Assembly: GCA_022844575.1 (NCBI GenBank)
Contig: JALHLL010000009.1
Coordinates: 1 to 30,414, forward strand
Direction of reading: 5' to 3'
Origin: a bacterium
GTDB taxonomy: Bacteria > Bacteroidota > Ignavibacteria > Kapaibacteriales > UBA961
Length of the DNA stretch: 30,414 nucleotides
The position numbers were made by a program, and so were the translations under genes. Shown one piece after another: positions 14,093 through 22,650 of the stretch; position 1 is the first letter of the stretch; every line of letters starts with the position of its first letter. Below the pieces are notes generated by a model. It searched no databases. It was not told the origin of the DNA and was given only the letters and a program-made list of their open reading frames with translations.

Positions 14093-15166
14093 CTATGGTG
14101 CTGAATATTCTTGTTTTTTTATAAGCTCATCATCAGTTAAACTGTGTAAGAAGGCTATCAAATCCGACTTTTCCTGCTCGGTAAGATGTAAGGGTATAAT
14201 TCGCTCGTCCTTATTTTTGAATGCCTTACCGCCATGATCATAATGCTCTATCGTTTTTTCCAATGTAGCTACACTTCCGTCATGCATAAACGGCGCGGTT
14301 AAACCACAGTTACGTAAACTTGGTGTTTTGAATGTTCCTTCATCTTTCGGGTTTCCGGTAATAAGTGCTCGACCTTTATCATAATAGTGAACATATAAAC
14401 CGGTAGAGTGTATCATATCGTCGGTAAAATTGAATCCTTTATGGCATGAAGCGCACTGAGTTCGTTCGCTAAAAAATAATTTCATACCCGCAATTTCATT
14501 ATCGGTAAGAGCCGTTTTTTCACCTCTCGAATAACGGTCATAACGAGAGTTACCGGAAATGACCGTTCTTACAAAAGCAGCGATTGCTTTTACAGCCAAA
14601 CTTGTATTCGGTACGGAATCCGTTCCGAATGAGGTGGCAAACCTTGCTTTATAGTCCTTACTCGTTCTCAAGTGTTCATCAATCATATTCTCATCGGCAT
14701 ACATCTCTAATGGACTGAACATTGCGCCCCTTATTTGTACTTCAAGCGATTGTGCACGCCCATCCCAAAATAATTGTGCCGAGTATGCAGAGTTAACGAT
14801 TGTAGGAGAATTTCTTCCCCCAATTTCTCCCCCGACACCCTTGCTAACGGGTAAACCGTCGGTAAAAGCAAGATGTTGTTTATGGCAATCAACACATGCT
14901 ACGCTTCCGTCACGCGAGAGTTGTTTATCGTAGAACAGTATTCTGCCAAGTGCTATTTTATCCTTTGTCAGAATATTATCGGGCGGCGATACGATTTCGG
15001 GAAATCCCTGCGGAATCTTTACCAAAGGTTCCGTTTTGTCTATCGGTTTTGCAGGTTCTTCTCCGCATGAAACAAGCATAGTACCTATCAGAATGACGGT
15101 ACAAATAGTAAGAACGTATCGCGAGATACTATTCAAAGAATATGCGAATCTTATCAAGGAATTCAT
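14093..15166 (-). CDS. Dihaem cytochrome c peroxidase, lipoprotein
   Basis: This is a member of the CcpA/MauG family, which reduces hydrogen peroxide with electrons from cytochrome c or quinol-linked donors in the periplasm. The 357-aa protein begins with a lipoprotein signal and lipobox (LVSC, Cys34), so it is probably membrane-tethered. Two haem sites are visible, CVDCH (about 91-95) and CASCH (about 238-242), plus GRNSPTIVNSAYSAQLFWDGR, LRNCGLTAPFMHDGSVATL and the C-terminal DLIAFLHSLTDDE, all typical of the family. I chose the ATG at 15166; a GTG three codons earlier is less likely. It overlaps the end of thyX by 38 bp, so the genes are coupled. Confidence 0.93.
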   Translation of the reverse strand: MNSLIRFAYSLNSISRYVLTICTVILIGTMLVSCGEEPAKPIDKTEPLVKIPQGFPEIVSPPDNILTKDKIALGRILFYDKQLSRDGSVACVDCHKQHLAFTDGLPVSKGVGGEIGGRNSPTIVNSAYSAQLFWDGRAQSLEVQIRGAMFSPLEMYADENMIDEHLRTSKDYKARFATSFGTDSVPNTSLAVKAIAAFVRTVISGNSRYDRYSRGEKTALTDNEIAGMKLFFSERTQCASCHKGFNFTDDMIHSTGLYVHYYDKGRALITGNPKDEGTFKTPSLRNCGLTAPFMHDGSVATLEKTIEHYDHGGKAFKNKDERIIPLHLTEQEKSDLIAFLHSLTDDELIKKQEYSAP

Positions 15167-15962
15167 GTTGTTCACGTTTCTTCAAACCGATACTTTCCAT
15201 TAACTCCATTGTGGGGTTCGTATCGTTTAACATTGTTTTTAAAGTAAGCAATTCCAATCGGGAAAACTTTGCCGAATGGAGCATATAGTCTTCGAATGCT
15301 TCATAAGCAACTGGTACGATCTGTTTAGCTATTTCCGCCATTGCTTCGGCATATACCCTAATCTCATACTGCGCATGCGCATCCAATCGTAAACGTAAAA
15401 AGTGGAATAGGTTATGGAGGTCTATTTTCCAATACCATTCCGTATAATTTGAAACCGGCAGAACTATCCGCGCAATTTCCCTTGCAACACCTTTTTCAAG
15501 AAGTTCTTCATATTGTTTATACGAATTATCGGCTAAATCGGCAAACGAAGAGATAATTGCTTGCGCTTCTTCGGTCTGGAAACCTTCCTCCGAACGACCT
15601 TGTTTATTTGTTAAACTCTGTTTTCGTAAAAACTGTTCTTCCGGCGTATAAAATTCATCCTTCATTTCCGAGTAGCGTCCGCTATACTCATTCACATTCG
15701 CCGTACGATGTCTTATCCATTGTCTTGCAACAAAAATGGGCAATTTCACATGAAATTTAAACTCCACCATTTCAAATGGAGTTGTATGTTGATGTCGCAT
15801 CAAATAACGAATGAGTCCTCTATCCTCATGAACTCTTTTTGTTCCCGAACCATATGAAACACGCGCCGCCTGTACAATCGAATCATCATTACCCATATAA
15901 TCAATGAGTCGTACAAAACCCTTATCCAAACACCTGAATTCTTTACCTAACAAATCTTCCAT
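15129..15962 (-). CDS. thyX: FAD-dependent thymidylate synthase ThyX
   Basis: ThyX makes dTMP from dUMP using methylene-tetrahydrofolate, FAD and NADPH. At 277 aa it is slightly longer than many family members. The ThyX motif is RHRTANVNEYSGR (84-96), with Ala in place of the more common Ser at position 88, a variant well known in the family. Other conserved parts are HQHTTPFE (57-64), REIARIVLPVSNYTEWYWKIDLHNL with its substrate-binding Arg, and FLRLRLDAHAQYEIR. A TATTTTTG -7 element lies about 35 bp upstream. The cytochrome peroxidase gene overlaps its 3' end. Confidence 0.96.
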   Translation of the reverse strand: MEDLLGKEFRCLDKGFVRLIDYMGNDDSIVQAARVSYGSGTKRVHEDRGLIRYLMRHQHTTPFEMVEFKFHVKLPIFVARQWIRHRTANVNEYSGRYSEMKDEFYTPEEQFLRKQSLTNKQGRSEEGFQTEEAQAIISSFADLADNSYKQYEELLEKGVAREIARIVLPVSNYTEWYWKIDLHNLFHFLRLRLDAHAQYEIRVYAEAMAEIAKQIVPVAYEAFEDYMLHSAKFSRLELLTLKTMLNDTNPTMELMESIGLKKREQHEFLDKIRIFFE

Positions 15963-15995
15963 AATGTACTTTAGTATCCCGTTTTAAATATTTAA

Positions 15996-16003
15996 CAAAA
16001 ATA
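15996..16003 (-). promoter_or_regulatory. Candidate thyX promoter -7 element TATTTTTG
   Basis: TATTTTTG on the reverse strand fits TAnnTTTG, in the short gap between the TPR gene stop and the thyX start. No matching TTTG at -33 was found. Confidence 0.4.
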
Positions 16004-16013
16004 CGCACATTTT

Positions 16014-17042
16014 TCATCGCGTCTTTTTCACATCCGCATTATTACGAATCCTTTCAATAAGGGCTTCGTACTTTTCTTTCAGTTCAGGTTTTGCTTGTGC
16101 AAGTTGTTTATACACTTTAACAGCTTGAGAATATGCTCCTTGCGATTCATAAATTTTGGCTACCGTCTCTGTCGCCGTCGAAACGATTTCTACTGTATTA
16201 TCTTGTATAGTAGGCGTTTCGTCCTGAACAATAGCAACCCTTGCTTTTTCCAAACGCGCGGCAAGCTCTTCCAATGGAGTTTTCGTTTTTACATCGGTCT
16301 CTACCAATTCGGCTTCCACTATCACCGGTTGTTCAAATTCTCTGAACGGAGGCAATTCCGGCAATTCGGAGGAAAATCTGCGTGCAGGTTTTCGTAAACT
16401 CATCGGTGTAAACTGCAAACCGGGTATCAAACCTATACTCGAAGCACGAATAAGCACCTTTTCGCCCTGCGAAGCGGACTCGATAATGCGTAAGGCAGGA
16501 TATGACAATCGTTCCAAACTTTTTTCACCCGCAGCATTCACTGCTTGATTATCCGCCGATATTACTTCGCTAATGTCATCCGAAGCAAGTAAGATGTCCG
16601 CAATTCCTTCATAAACCGGCTTTATATCCTCACCAATGGCTGTAACTACAGTTTCCGCCTCAATTCCCTCAATGGAAATCTCTTGCTGTGTATCTGAGTC
16701 GGATACTTGTAACTCCCGCACTGAAGAAAGGGGTTCATCTAATGAAACAATAGCCGGAAACTCTATGGGTTCATCAGCCTTTGTCGTATCGTATTTAGCA
16801 GAATGTTCATTCAATAAACGCAATAATATTCTATTTGCGGGCAATGCCCCCAAACCCGAATCCAAGGCATTTAACGCTTCCGCTTCACGCTCCAAAGCTA
16901 TAAGGGCTCTATACAGTACAACATAACCCGAAGCATATTCGGGATATAGTTCCAAGCCCTGTTTACACAATGCAATGGCATCGATATATTGACCTGTCTC
17001 AAACAAGTCCTCAGCATCAAGAGCAAATACAGGGGTTATCAT
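16014..17042 (-). CDS. TPR-repeat protein
   Basis: This 342-aa protein has TPR-like helices at both ends: LDAEDLFETGQYIDAIALCKQGLELYPEYASGYVVLYRALIALEREAEAL near the N terminus, and VAKIYESQGAYSQAVKVYKQLAQAKPELKEKYEALIERI near the C terminus. The middle ~180 residues are acidic and low in predicted structure, with an LEELAARLEKARV helix near 270. TPR proteins are scaffolds, so a partner cannot be named. There is no signal peptide or membrane segment. It starts 36 bp after the Bax-inhibitor gene, probably in one operon. It uses TGA as its stop, one of two genes that show UGA is read as stop in this genome. Confidence 0.82.
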   Translation of the reverse strand: MITPVFALDAEDLFETGQYIDAIALCKQGLELYPEYASGYVVLYRALIALEREAEALNALDSGLGALPANRILLRLLNEHSAKYDTTKADEPIEFPAIVSLDEPLSSVRELQVSDSDTQQEISIEGIEAETVVTAIGEDIKPVYEGIADILLASDDISEVISADNQAVNAAGEKSLERLSYPALRIIESASQGEKVLIRASSIGLIPGLQFTPMSLRKPARRFSSELPELPPFREFEQPVIVEAELVETDVKTKTPLEELAARLEKARVAIVQDETPTIQDNTVEIVSTATETVAKIYESQGAYSQAVKVYKQLAQAKPELKEKYEALIERIRNNADVKKTR

Positions 17043-17078
17043 TGTACCTTAAAAAAAGAGTAAATGCTTTCGTTTCTA

Positions 17079-17777
17079 TTAGCGGCGATCACCGAAAAAA
17101 CGTAAGAGAATTAAGAAAAGATTAACAAAATCCAAATACAGATTCAAAGCACCCATTATGGATGATTTACGAGCAATCTCCGTTCCCATCATCTCAACTT
17201 CCCAATTTTCTTTAATTTTTTGAGTATCATAAGCCGTAAGACCGACAAACACTAAAACACCGACACAAGATATAACAAAATAAAAAGCCGAACTTTGCAA
17301 AAATATATTCACTACGGAAGCAATGATAACTCCTATAAGCCCCATAAGGAAAAAACTGCCCCAAGAGGTTAAATCTCGTTTTGTTGTAAAACCGTATAAG
17401 CTCATTGCTCCAAATGTACCAGCCGTTATAAAAAATACCGGTGCAACAGATTCGGCTGTATAATTGAGTAAAACGATACCTACAGTCAGTCCACTCAAAG
17501 CAGAATAAAGTAGAAATGATGCTGAAACAACAGCAGAACTCATCCGATTGATTGCTGATGACATTGCAATTACAATTCCGAGCGTAGTAAATACAAGAAC
17601 TATACGAAGCCAACCATTCAAGTCAAGAAACTGCTGAAATTCATAAGATTGAGTAACCCAAGCGGCAACCGCTCCCGTTAATGCCAAGCCCCCTACCATC
17701 CAGCCATAAACACGTGCCAAATAGGTGCGCTGCGCTTCTGCAAGTGCCGATTGCGGAATTTCGATTTTTGTACTCAT
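17079..17777 (-). CDS. Bax inhibitor-1/YccA family membrane protein
   Basis: This 232-aa inner-membrane protein has about seven hydrophobic segments, starting near residue 27 (YGWMVGGLALTGAVAAWVT). The family hallmarks are TYLARVYGWM near the N terminus, LTAYDTQKIK (around 180) and ALNLYLDFVNLFLILLRFFG at the C terminus. BI-1 proteins are proton-sensitive calcium leak channels in characterised cases, while YccA interacts with FtsH. Which applies here is unknown. An AAGGA ribosome-binding site precedes the ATG. The TPR gene follows. Confidence 0.93.
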   Translation of the reverse strand: MSTKIEIPQSALAEAQRTYLARVYGWMVGGLALTGAVAAWVTQSYEFQQFLDLNGWLRIVLVFTTLGIVIAMSSAINRMSSAVVSASFLLYSALSGLTVGIVLLNYTAESVAPVFFITAGTFGAMSLYGFTTKRDLTSWGSFFLMGLIGVIIASVVNIFLQSSAFYFVISCVGVLVFVGLTAYDTQKIKENWEVEMMGTEIARKSSIMGALNLYLDFVNLFLILLRFFGDRR

Positions 17778-17883
17778 TTTAATTATTCCTTATACTATGG
17801 ATATAATATTCGATTTAACATATGCAATTACAAACGGAAATCGTGCTATTTTCTTGTAAGTTATAGAGTAAATTTTCTTATTG
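17778..17883. other. Intergenic region upstream of the Bax-inhibitor gene
   Basis: This is A+T-rich DNA between the stop of the T9SS cargo fragment and the Bax-inhibitor gene. No clear promoter or terminator is seen. A short reverse ORF spanning it is a shadow. Confidence 0.4.
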
Positions 17884-18351
17884 CTATCGGCAAATAACGA
17901 CGGTAAACACGTGATTGTTCGCATGTATCGCATATGTAGCGTTCGGCAATATACCAAGATTAACATTCCAATTATCATTATCCGATACCTGTATATGTTG
18001 CACAAATTCATTTCCAAGAATATCGGTTATTAGTACATTACCCGAAACTGGTGCGGGGATATTACTACAATAGATAAAATCGGAAGCCAGATTCGGAAAA
18101 ATCTTTGCATTCGTGCTTATTTGTTCCTTAATACTCGTCGTTGTTTGATATTCAGTAAAATGAGAAAAGAATAGATGTAATTTTTCGGAATCATCAATGA
18201 ACCAAGGGTCGAAAGCGGAAACCAACATTTTTCCTTTATCGGGATTACTTTTTACCCACATTATGCTTTTACCACCAAAAACATATTCATCGGGAGCATT
18301 GTATAAATAGATTGTACGCCATCTCGCACAACGCAAGCGTCCGCATACCAC
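17884..18351 (-). pseudogene. 3' part of frameshifted T9SS cargo gene, with sorting domain
   Basis: This frame carries the second half of a secreted protein whose first half is at 18261-18887. Useful homology begins at about YNAPDEYVFGGKSIMW (near 18310). Its last ~75 residues form a T9SS sorting domain (SGNVLITDILGNEFVQHIQV...GILPNATYAIHANNHVFTVVICR). The frame shifts by one base near 18303-18315, where TATTTATAC reads through only if one base is added. The ATG at 18351 is probably not a true start, because the residues before the break (MVCGRLRCARWR) are out-of-frame translation. It is either a genuine pseudogene or a single-base consensus error. Confidence 0.75.
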
Positions 18352-18887
18352 AAATTATCATCCCATCTCAATGTATCTATACTTAAATCGCTCACTGTAT
18401 TGGAAACAATAAAAGAAAGCCCTATATCCCCATCGTTCTTTTTCGATTCACCGATTAATGTTTGTACACCCAATATATCATAAGCAAAGTCCCCCTCAAC
18501 AAACTCTTTCGATGCATTGCCATAACGGTTAAGCAAAAAATCATTACCTATAATCCATAGATTAACACCCTCGTTTACTAACTGCGCTATAAGCGTATTA
18601 TCGGTTTTATTTTCATTCCACAAATGTGTACCTATGCCCGTATTGCCGCAATACCATATAATAAGATTATAAGAAAGTGCTTGATCCAATTTCAAAGCAT
18701 CATCAATACCGGCTATATATTCCGTTAATTCATAACCGCTTTTCTCGCTTATTGCCAAAGCTACTGCGTTTTTTATACGCGGGTAATGATCGGGTTTTGA
18801 ATATGTATCATCATCTACCAATAATACTTTTTGGGCAAAAGCACAATGCGTCGCAATAAAAAACAAAACCAATAAAGCGGTTTTCAT
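18261..18887 (-). CDS. 5' part of frameshifted T9SS-secreted protein
   Basis: A signal peptide (MKTALLVLFFIATHCAFAQ, 1-19) is followed by KVLLVDDDTYSKPDHYPRI and LSYNLIIWYCGNTG. This is the flavodoxin/amidotransferase-like layout often found at the start of T9SS-exported Bacteroidota proteins (VLLVDDD...YDVVIWxTG). The sequence is sensible up to about residue 195 (CVVRDGVQSIY), after which the frame ends in an unrelated tail (TMLPMNMFLVVKA). The true continuation lies one frame over, at 17884-18310. The joined product would be roughly 330 aa and secreted. Catalytic function is not evident. It follows the M20 peptidase gene by 20 bp. Confidence 0.75.
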   Translation of the reverse strand: MKTALLVLFFIATHCAFAQKVLLVDDDTYSKPDHYPRIKNAVALAISEKSGYELTEYIAGIDDALKLDQALSYNLIIWYCGNTGIGTHLWNENKTDNTLIAQLVNEGVNLWIIGNDFLLNRYGNASKEFVEGDFAYDILGVQTLIGESKKNDGDIGLSFIVSNTVSDLSIDTLRWDDNLWYADACVVRDGVQSIYTMLPMNMFLVVKA

Positions 18888-18907
18888 AGTATAATCACCT
18901 TAGTACT

Positions 18908-20272
18908 TTATTCGAGTACAAACTCCTTATAAAAAGCGGCAGTTGCAACAATACCTTTTTCAAAGTTATCCAATGAAAAATGTTCATCGGGAGAGTGAGC
19001 ATTTTCGGAATTGAGTCCGAAGCCCATCAATACCGTCGGCGCCGAAAGAATAGTATCGAACAATAAACATACGGGTATCGAACCGCCCTCTCTGCTTAAC
19101 ACCGGCTTTTTACCATATGCAGTTTCCAATGCCTTCACAGCCGCTTTTACGCCATTGCTATCTCGAGGAGTTAAGGCAGGGTCGGCACCATGCAAATTAC
19201 TTACACGTACTTTCATGGTTGGCGGCACTATTGCCCGTATATGTTTTTCAAACTGCTCGGCTATTATTTCCGTTTTCTGATTCGGCACCAAACGCATCGA
19301 TATTTTTGCCGTCGCTTTTGAAGGCAATACCGTTTTTGCTCCTTCGCCCGTAAATCCGCCCCAAATACCATTTACATCCAAAGTAGGGCGCGCACCTGTT
19401 CTTTCATATGTTGTATAGCCGAATTCGCCGAATGTGAAAGGAATTTCCAAAGCATTACAATATTCTTTTTCATCGTAGGGCAAACGAGCAAAATCGGTTC
19501 TTTCATCTTCGGTAAGGGGTAGTACATCATCATAAAAGCCGGGTATCCTTATGCGCCCGTAACCGTCTTTTAACTGCGCAATAACATTTGCCAAAGCATT
19601 GATGGGATTATCAACTGCACCGCCGAATGTACCCGAATGCAAATCACGATTGGGTCCTGTCAGTTCCACTTCCATATAACATAAACCGCGCAAACCATAT
19701 ACAAGTGATGGTAAACCCGGAGCAAAAATCGGTGTATCGGAAATCAGAACGGTATCACATCGCAACATTTCCTTATGCTCCCTAATAAAGGGCGAAAGAT
19801 TGGGGCTGCCTATCTCCTCTTCGCCTTCAATAAGCAACTTCACATTCACGGGCAAAGAACCGTTTTCCTTAAACAATGCTTCAATGGCTTTCAGATGAAG
19901 AAAGACTTGCCCTTTATCGTCGGTAGCACCGCGTGCATATACCTTGCCATCACGGAAAACGGGCTCAAAAGGCGGATTTGTCCATAAGTTCAAAGGGTCA
20001 ACGGGTTGCACATCATAGTGTCCGTAAAATAGAACGGTCGGTGCATCTTCACCTGCCTCAAGCCATTCGGAATAGACAATGGGATGTCCTTTTGTGGGAT
20101 ATATCTCCGTGCGTTTCATTCCGATTGACTTGCAATGGTCGGCAATCCATTCCGCGCAGATTTGCACATCTTTAGCATTGGAATGTTCCGTACTTATACT
20201 CGGGATACTCAAAAGTTCCTTTAACTCATCGAGCATTCTTTCCCTATTATCATCAATAAATCCGCGAATCAT
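18908..20272 (-). CDS. M20-family dipeptidase
   Basis: This 454-aa zinc-dependent dipeptidase resembles the CNDP/PepV side of the M20 family. The metal and catalytic residues are in order: His85 and Asp87 in FYGHYDVQP, Asp118 in GATDDKGQ, the Glu-rich EGEEEIGSPNL (149-159), Asp179 in ISDTP, and a late His in ENAHSPDEHF. The lid domain lies between (RDLHSGTFGGAVDNPI...). The open frame runs up to 20335, but the ATG at 20272 has AAGGGA upstream and begins with the expected MIRGFIDDNRERMLDELKELLSIPSIS layout. No signal peptide is present, so it is cytoplasmic. A TATTTTTG element sits 36 bp upstream. Confidence 0.94.
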   Translation of the reverse strand: MIRGFIDDNRERMLDELKELLSIPSISTEHSNAKDVQICAEWIADHCKSIGMKRTEIYPTKGHPIVYSEWLEAGEDAPTVLFYGHYDVQPVDPLNLWTNPPFEPVFRDGKVYARGATDDKGQVFLHLKAIEALFKENGSLPVNVKLLIEGEEEIGSPNLSPFIREHKEMLRCDTVLISDTPIFAPGLPSLVYGLRGLCYMEVELTGPNRDLHSGTFGGAVDNPINALANVIAQLKDGYGRIRIPGFYDDVLPLTEDERTDFARLPYDEKEYCNALEIPFTFGEFGYTTYERTGARPTLDVNGIWGGFTGEGAKTVLPSKATAKISMRLVPNQKTEIIAEQFEKHIRAIVPPTMKVRVSNLHGADPALTPRDSNGVKAAVKALETAYGKKPVLSREGGSIPVCLLFDTILSAPTVLMGFGLNSENAHSPDEHFSLDNFEKGIVATAAFYKEFVLE

Positions 20273-20307
20273 TATTATCTTTTCCCTTATAATGAATGGT
20301 GTGAAAG

Positions 20308-20315
20308 CAAAAATA
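20308..20315 (-). promoter_or_regulatory. Candidate M20 dipeptidase promoter -7 element TATTTTTG
   Basis: TATTTTTG on the reverse strand fits TAnnTTTG between the upstream terminator and the preferred start. It also argues against the longer reading frame to 20335. There is no TTTG at -33. Confidence 0.45.
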
Positions 20316-20369
20316 CTCACAGCGTTCCAATACACATAGAATTGTTCTTGATAGCCGTTAAAAAAGAAA

Positions 20370-20400
20370 ACCCCGTACGATGCCTTGCATTATACGGGGT
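20370..20400 (-). terminator. Terminator of the small gene at 20426-20626
   Basis: ACCCCGTA (20370-20377) pairs with TACGGGGT (20393-20400), with a second small TGC/GCA stem inside. On the reverse strand it is followed by TTTTCTTTTTT, a proper terminator for the gene ending at 20426. Confidence 0.8.
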
Positions 20401-20425
20401 AAAGTCTCATCACTAAGTACGTTTA

Positions 20426-20626
20426 CTAAGCATCTTTCACATCGCGAATCTGCTTAATAAACTGCTCCATAAATGTTAAGGAATCAGGAAGGTTCAGACT
20501 CATTTGAACTCCACCGTTTAGTTCGAGATCAATAAAAATCTCGTTTTCATGGTAGTTATAATCCAAATGAATATCGTGAATGTCCGTGAATGGAACGGTA
20601 TGCCGTCCAAAATGGAAAATGGTCAT
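20426..20626 (-). CDS. Small hypothetical protein (66 aa)
   Basis: I do not recognise the family. The ATG at 20626 has GGGAG 8 bases upstream and gives MTIFHFGRHTVPFTDIHDI..., an acidic protein of alternating short strands with one C-terminal helix (TFMEQFIKQIRD). An open-frame extension to 20692 adds a hydrophobic, unconvincing N terminus. The gene is monocistronic, with its own terminator, and divergent from the exopolysaccharide genes. A role in their regulation cannot be shown. Confidence 0.65.
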   Translation of the reverse strand: MTIFHFGRHTVPFTDIHDIHLDYNYHENEIFIDLELNGGVQMSLNLPDSLTFMEQFIKQIRDVKDA

Positions 20627-20705
20627 AACAAATCTCCCAAATAAGTTTAACCGAATCGCAACGCAACGTGAGGCAAAATACCACAAAAACACCGTTATTG
20701 CAAAA

Positions 20706-20715
20706 GATAATTATC
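20706..20715. promoter_or_regulatory. Palindrome GATAATTATC in divergent promoter region
   Basis: A perfect 10-bp palindrome lies between the 66-aa gene and the SLBB export gene. It resembles half of a Fur box but is too short to assign. A nearby imperfect inverted repeat (GTGTTCAA 20729-20736 / TTGACAC 20744-20750) could also be an operator. Confidence 0.2.
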
Positions 20716-20778
20716 ATTGTACGGTAGAGTGTTCAACTTACAATTGACACGATACCCGTCTTCCCAGCGTCAAAGCGT

Positions 20779-20786
20779 TAATTTTG
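20779..20786 (+). promoter_or_regulatory. Candidate promoter -7 element of the exopolysaccharide genes
   Basis: TAATTTTG fits TAnnTTTG 28 bp ahead of the first ATG of the SLBB gene. No TTTG stands at the expected -33 distance. Confidence 0.45.
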
Positions 20787-20814
20787 CACTCTGAAGTAAT
20801 TCAGACGGCAGATT

Positions 20815-22617
20815 ATGTCGTATTCAATCATTTATATATACTGTATGATAGTAAGCAGATTAGGGCTGAACTGTTGGAATATGGCTTGTAGCAGAGTGCC
20901 TGGCTTTACATGCATTTCCATAGTTCTTTTACTCCTTGCCACATTTTCACTCTATGGGCAATCATCCGGCACGGCACAACCCGGTATAGATATTAAATCG
21001 TTATTTGAAAACGCATCGAGTTCGGCGAAGTCCGAACTTATGGATGACGGTAAATTTGCCGCCGATAATGCAATAAACCCCGATTTCTACTTCGTTGGTC
21101 CGGGCGATATCTTAAGTTTGATGATTATGCCCGTTCCGGCATCGGAGCAACCCATTATGATTACGCCGGAAAACACGGCGATAATACCAAGGATAGGGGC
21201 AGTTTCCGTAAAGGGGAAAACCCTCAGCCAAACTCGCGATACGATTATAACTATTCTGAAACAACGCAATCCGAATGCAACAATATCTCTTTCATTACGA
21301 AAATCAAGAATAGTATATGTAACGGTAAACGGCAATGTTCGTTATCCGGGTGTTTTCACATTCCCGGCAAGTACCAGAGTATCAACCGTAGTACGAATGG
21401 CTCAACAGCGTTCCCCCAACGGAAATAGTCTTGAAGGAACACAAAAGCAGGAAGATGCTCCGAACCGTGAATTGAACAGAATACTGGAAAGACCGACAAC
21501 GCAGGGTATCAACCCTTATTCCGCAAGAAATATTCGTGTTTTCCATAGTGACGGTACGGCAAATAGGGTTGATTTTGAAAGAGCTCGTTTCTTTACCGAT
21601 AACAACGATGACCCGACAATACGTGAGGGAGATGAAGTATTCGTACCATATGCACCAAGCAGTTATCCTACTATATCAATTTCGGGAGCTGTGAGAAGAC
21701 CGACTGTTTTAGCATATCGTGAGGGTGATAAGTCCTCCTTTCTATTCAAAGCCGGAATGGGGCTCAATGAAAATGCCGATCCCACATCAGTAGAAGGTTT
21801 CGGAGCAGGTTCCAATACACAATCGTTTGCACTTAATGCCAAAGGCGAACTTACAAATGATATTGAGTTAACACCTGGTTATGCCATCGTTGCGGGCGAA
21901 TTAAAGAAAAACGCGACTTCATCTGCAATGGGAGTTGTAGAGGTTGTCGGCGAAGTACAGAAACCCGGAACATATTCCGTTACCTCATATCAAACCAGAC
22001 TACGCGATATTATTAGTAAAGCCGGCGGCTTTACATCGGAAGCATATTTGCCCCTTGCTTATGTACTTATACGCGATCAGGATAGATATGATACGAAAGT
22101 GGAGGAAGCAAAAAAATTGCTTCAACATACGGATTTGGGCGTAGAAGATACTTCTCGTTTTCTTCTGCATAATAATCAGACATTACCGTATGCTTCATGT
22201 GACATTGCCCGTTGTTTTTCGGAAAAAAAACCATCGGAATCCGACAATATTGTTCTAAGAGACGGCGATATTATTGTTATACCGAAAAATCCGAAAAGCG
22301 TATTTGTCTATGGACAAGTATTGAATTCGGGTTATGTTGTTTTTGAACCGGGTAAAAATCACGAATGGTATATAAATGCCGCCGGAGGGTACTCGATGGG
22401 TGCTGTAGAAAGTAGGACACGGATTATAAAAGGTCGTACCAAAACTTGGATTGAAGCAACACCCGAAACCGTTTTGGAGGCAGGTGATGCCTTATATGTA
22501 CCACCACCAGCACAAAATCCGCCCGGTTACGATATTCAGTTCTTGGCGACTGTAGCCGCTTTGGCTACATCCGCTATTTTTCTAATCACATCCGTCGTAA
22601 ACTTTTTTTACAGATAA
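20815..22617 (+). CDS. Polysaccharide export protein, Wza-like (Poly_export + SLBB domains)
   Basis: This is an outer-membrane polysaccharide export (OPX) family protein. An N-terminal signal peptide (hydrophobic 31-46, ending SLYGQ) is followed by the Poly_export domain (DFYFVGPGDILSLMIMP, about 90-106, to ~165). Four SLBB-type units follow, at about VTVNGNVRYPGVFTFP (169), ISISGAVRRPTVLAY (287), VEVVGEVQKPGTYSV (375) and VFVYGQVLNSGYVVF (496). A C-terminal hydrophobic helix (FLATVAALATSAIFLITSVV) lies near 577-596; it may play the role of the Wza pore helix or be an inner-membrane anchor. I see no lipobox. The true start may be the ATG at 20881, directly before the signal peptide. It heads the surface-polysaccharide gene set. 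Confidence 0.9.
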   Translation: MSYSIIYIYCMIVSRLGLNCWNMACSRVPGFTCISIVLLLLATFSLYGQSSGTAQPGIDIKSLFENASSSAKSELMDDGKFAADNAINPDFYFVGPGDILSLMIMPVPASEQPIMITPENTAIIPRIGAVSVKGKTLSQTRDTIITILKQRNPNATISLSLRKSRIVYVTVNGNVRYPGVFTFPASTRVSTVVRMAQQRSPNGNSLEGTQKQEDAPNRELNRILERPTTQGINPYSARNIRVFHSDGTANRVDFERARFFTDNNDDPTIREGDEVFVPYAPSSYPTISISGAVRRPTVLAYREGDKSSFLFKAGMGLNENADPTSVEGFGAGSNTQSFALNAKGELTNDIELTPGYAIVAGELKKNATSSAMGVVEVVGEVQKPGTYSVTSYQTRLRDIISKAGGFTSEAYLPLAYVLIRDQDRYDTKVEEAKKLLQHTDLGVEDTSRFLLHNNQTLPYASCDIARCFSEKKPSESDNIVLRDGDIIVIPKNPKSVFVYGQVLNSGYVVFEPGKNHEWYINAAGGYSMGAVESRTRIIKGRTKTWIEATPETVLEAGDALYVPPPAQNPPGYDIQFLATVAALATSAIFLITSVVNFFYR

Positions 22618-22650
22618 ACACTGTGCTTAGTTTATGGTTTCTTTCTCATT

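Noticed and set aside
17790..18017. 75-codon reverse ORF before the Bax-inhibitor gene
   Set aside because: It overlaps the 3' end of the T9SS cargo frame in another frame, has no ribosome-binding site and resembles nothing.
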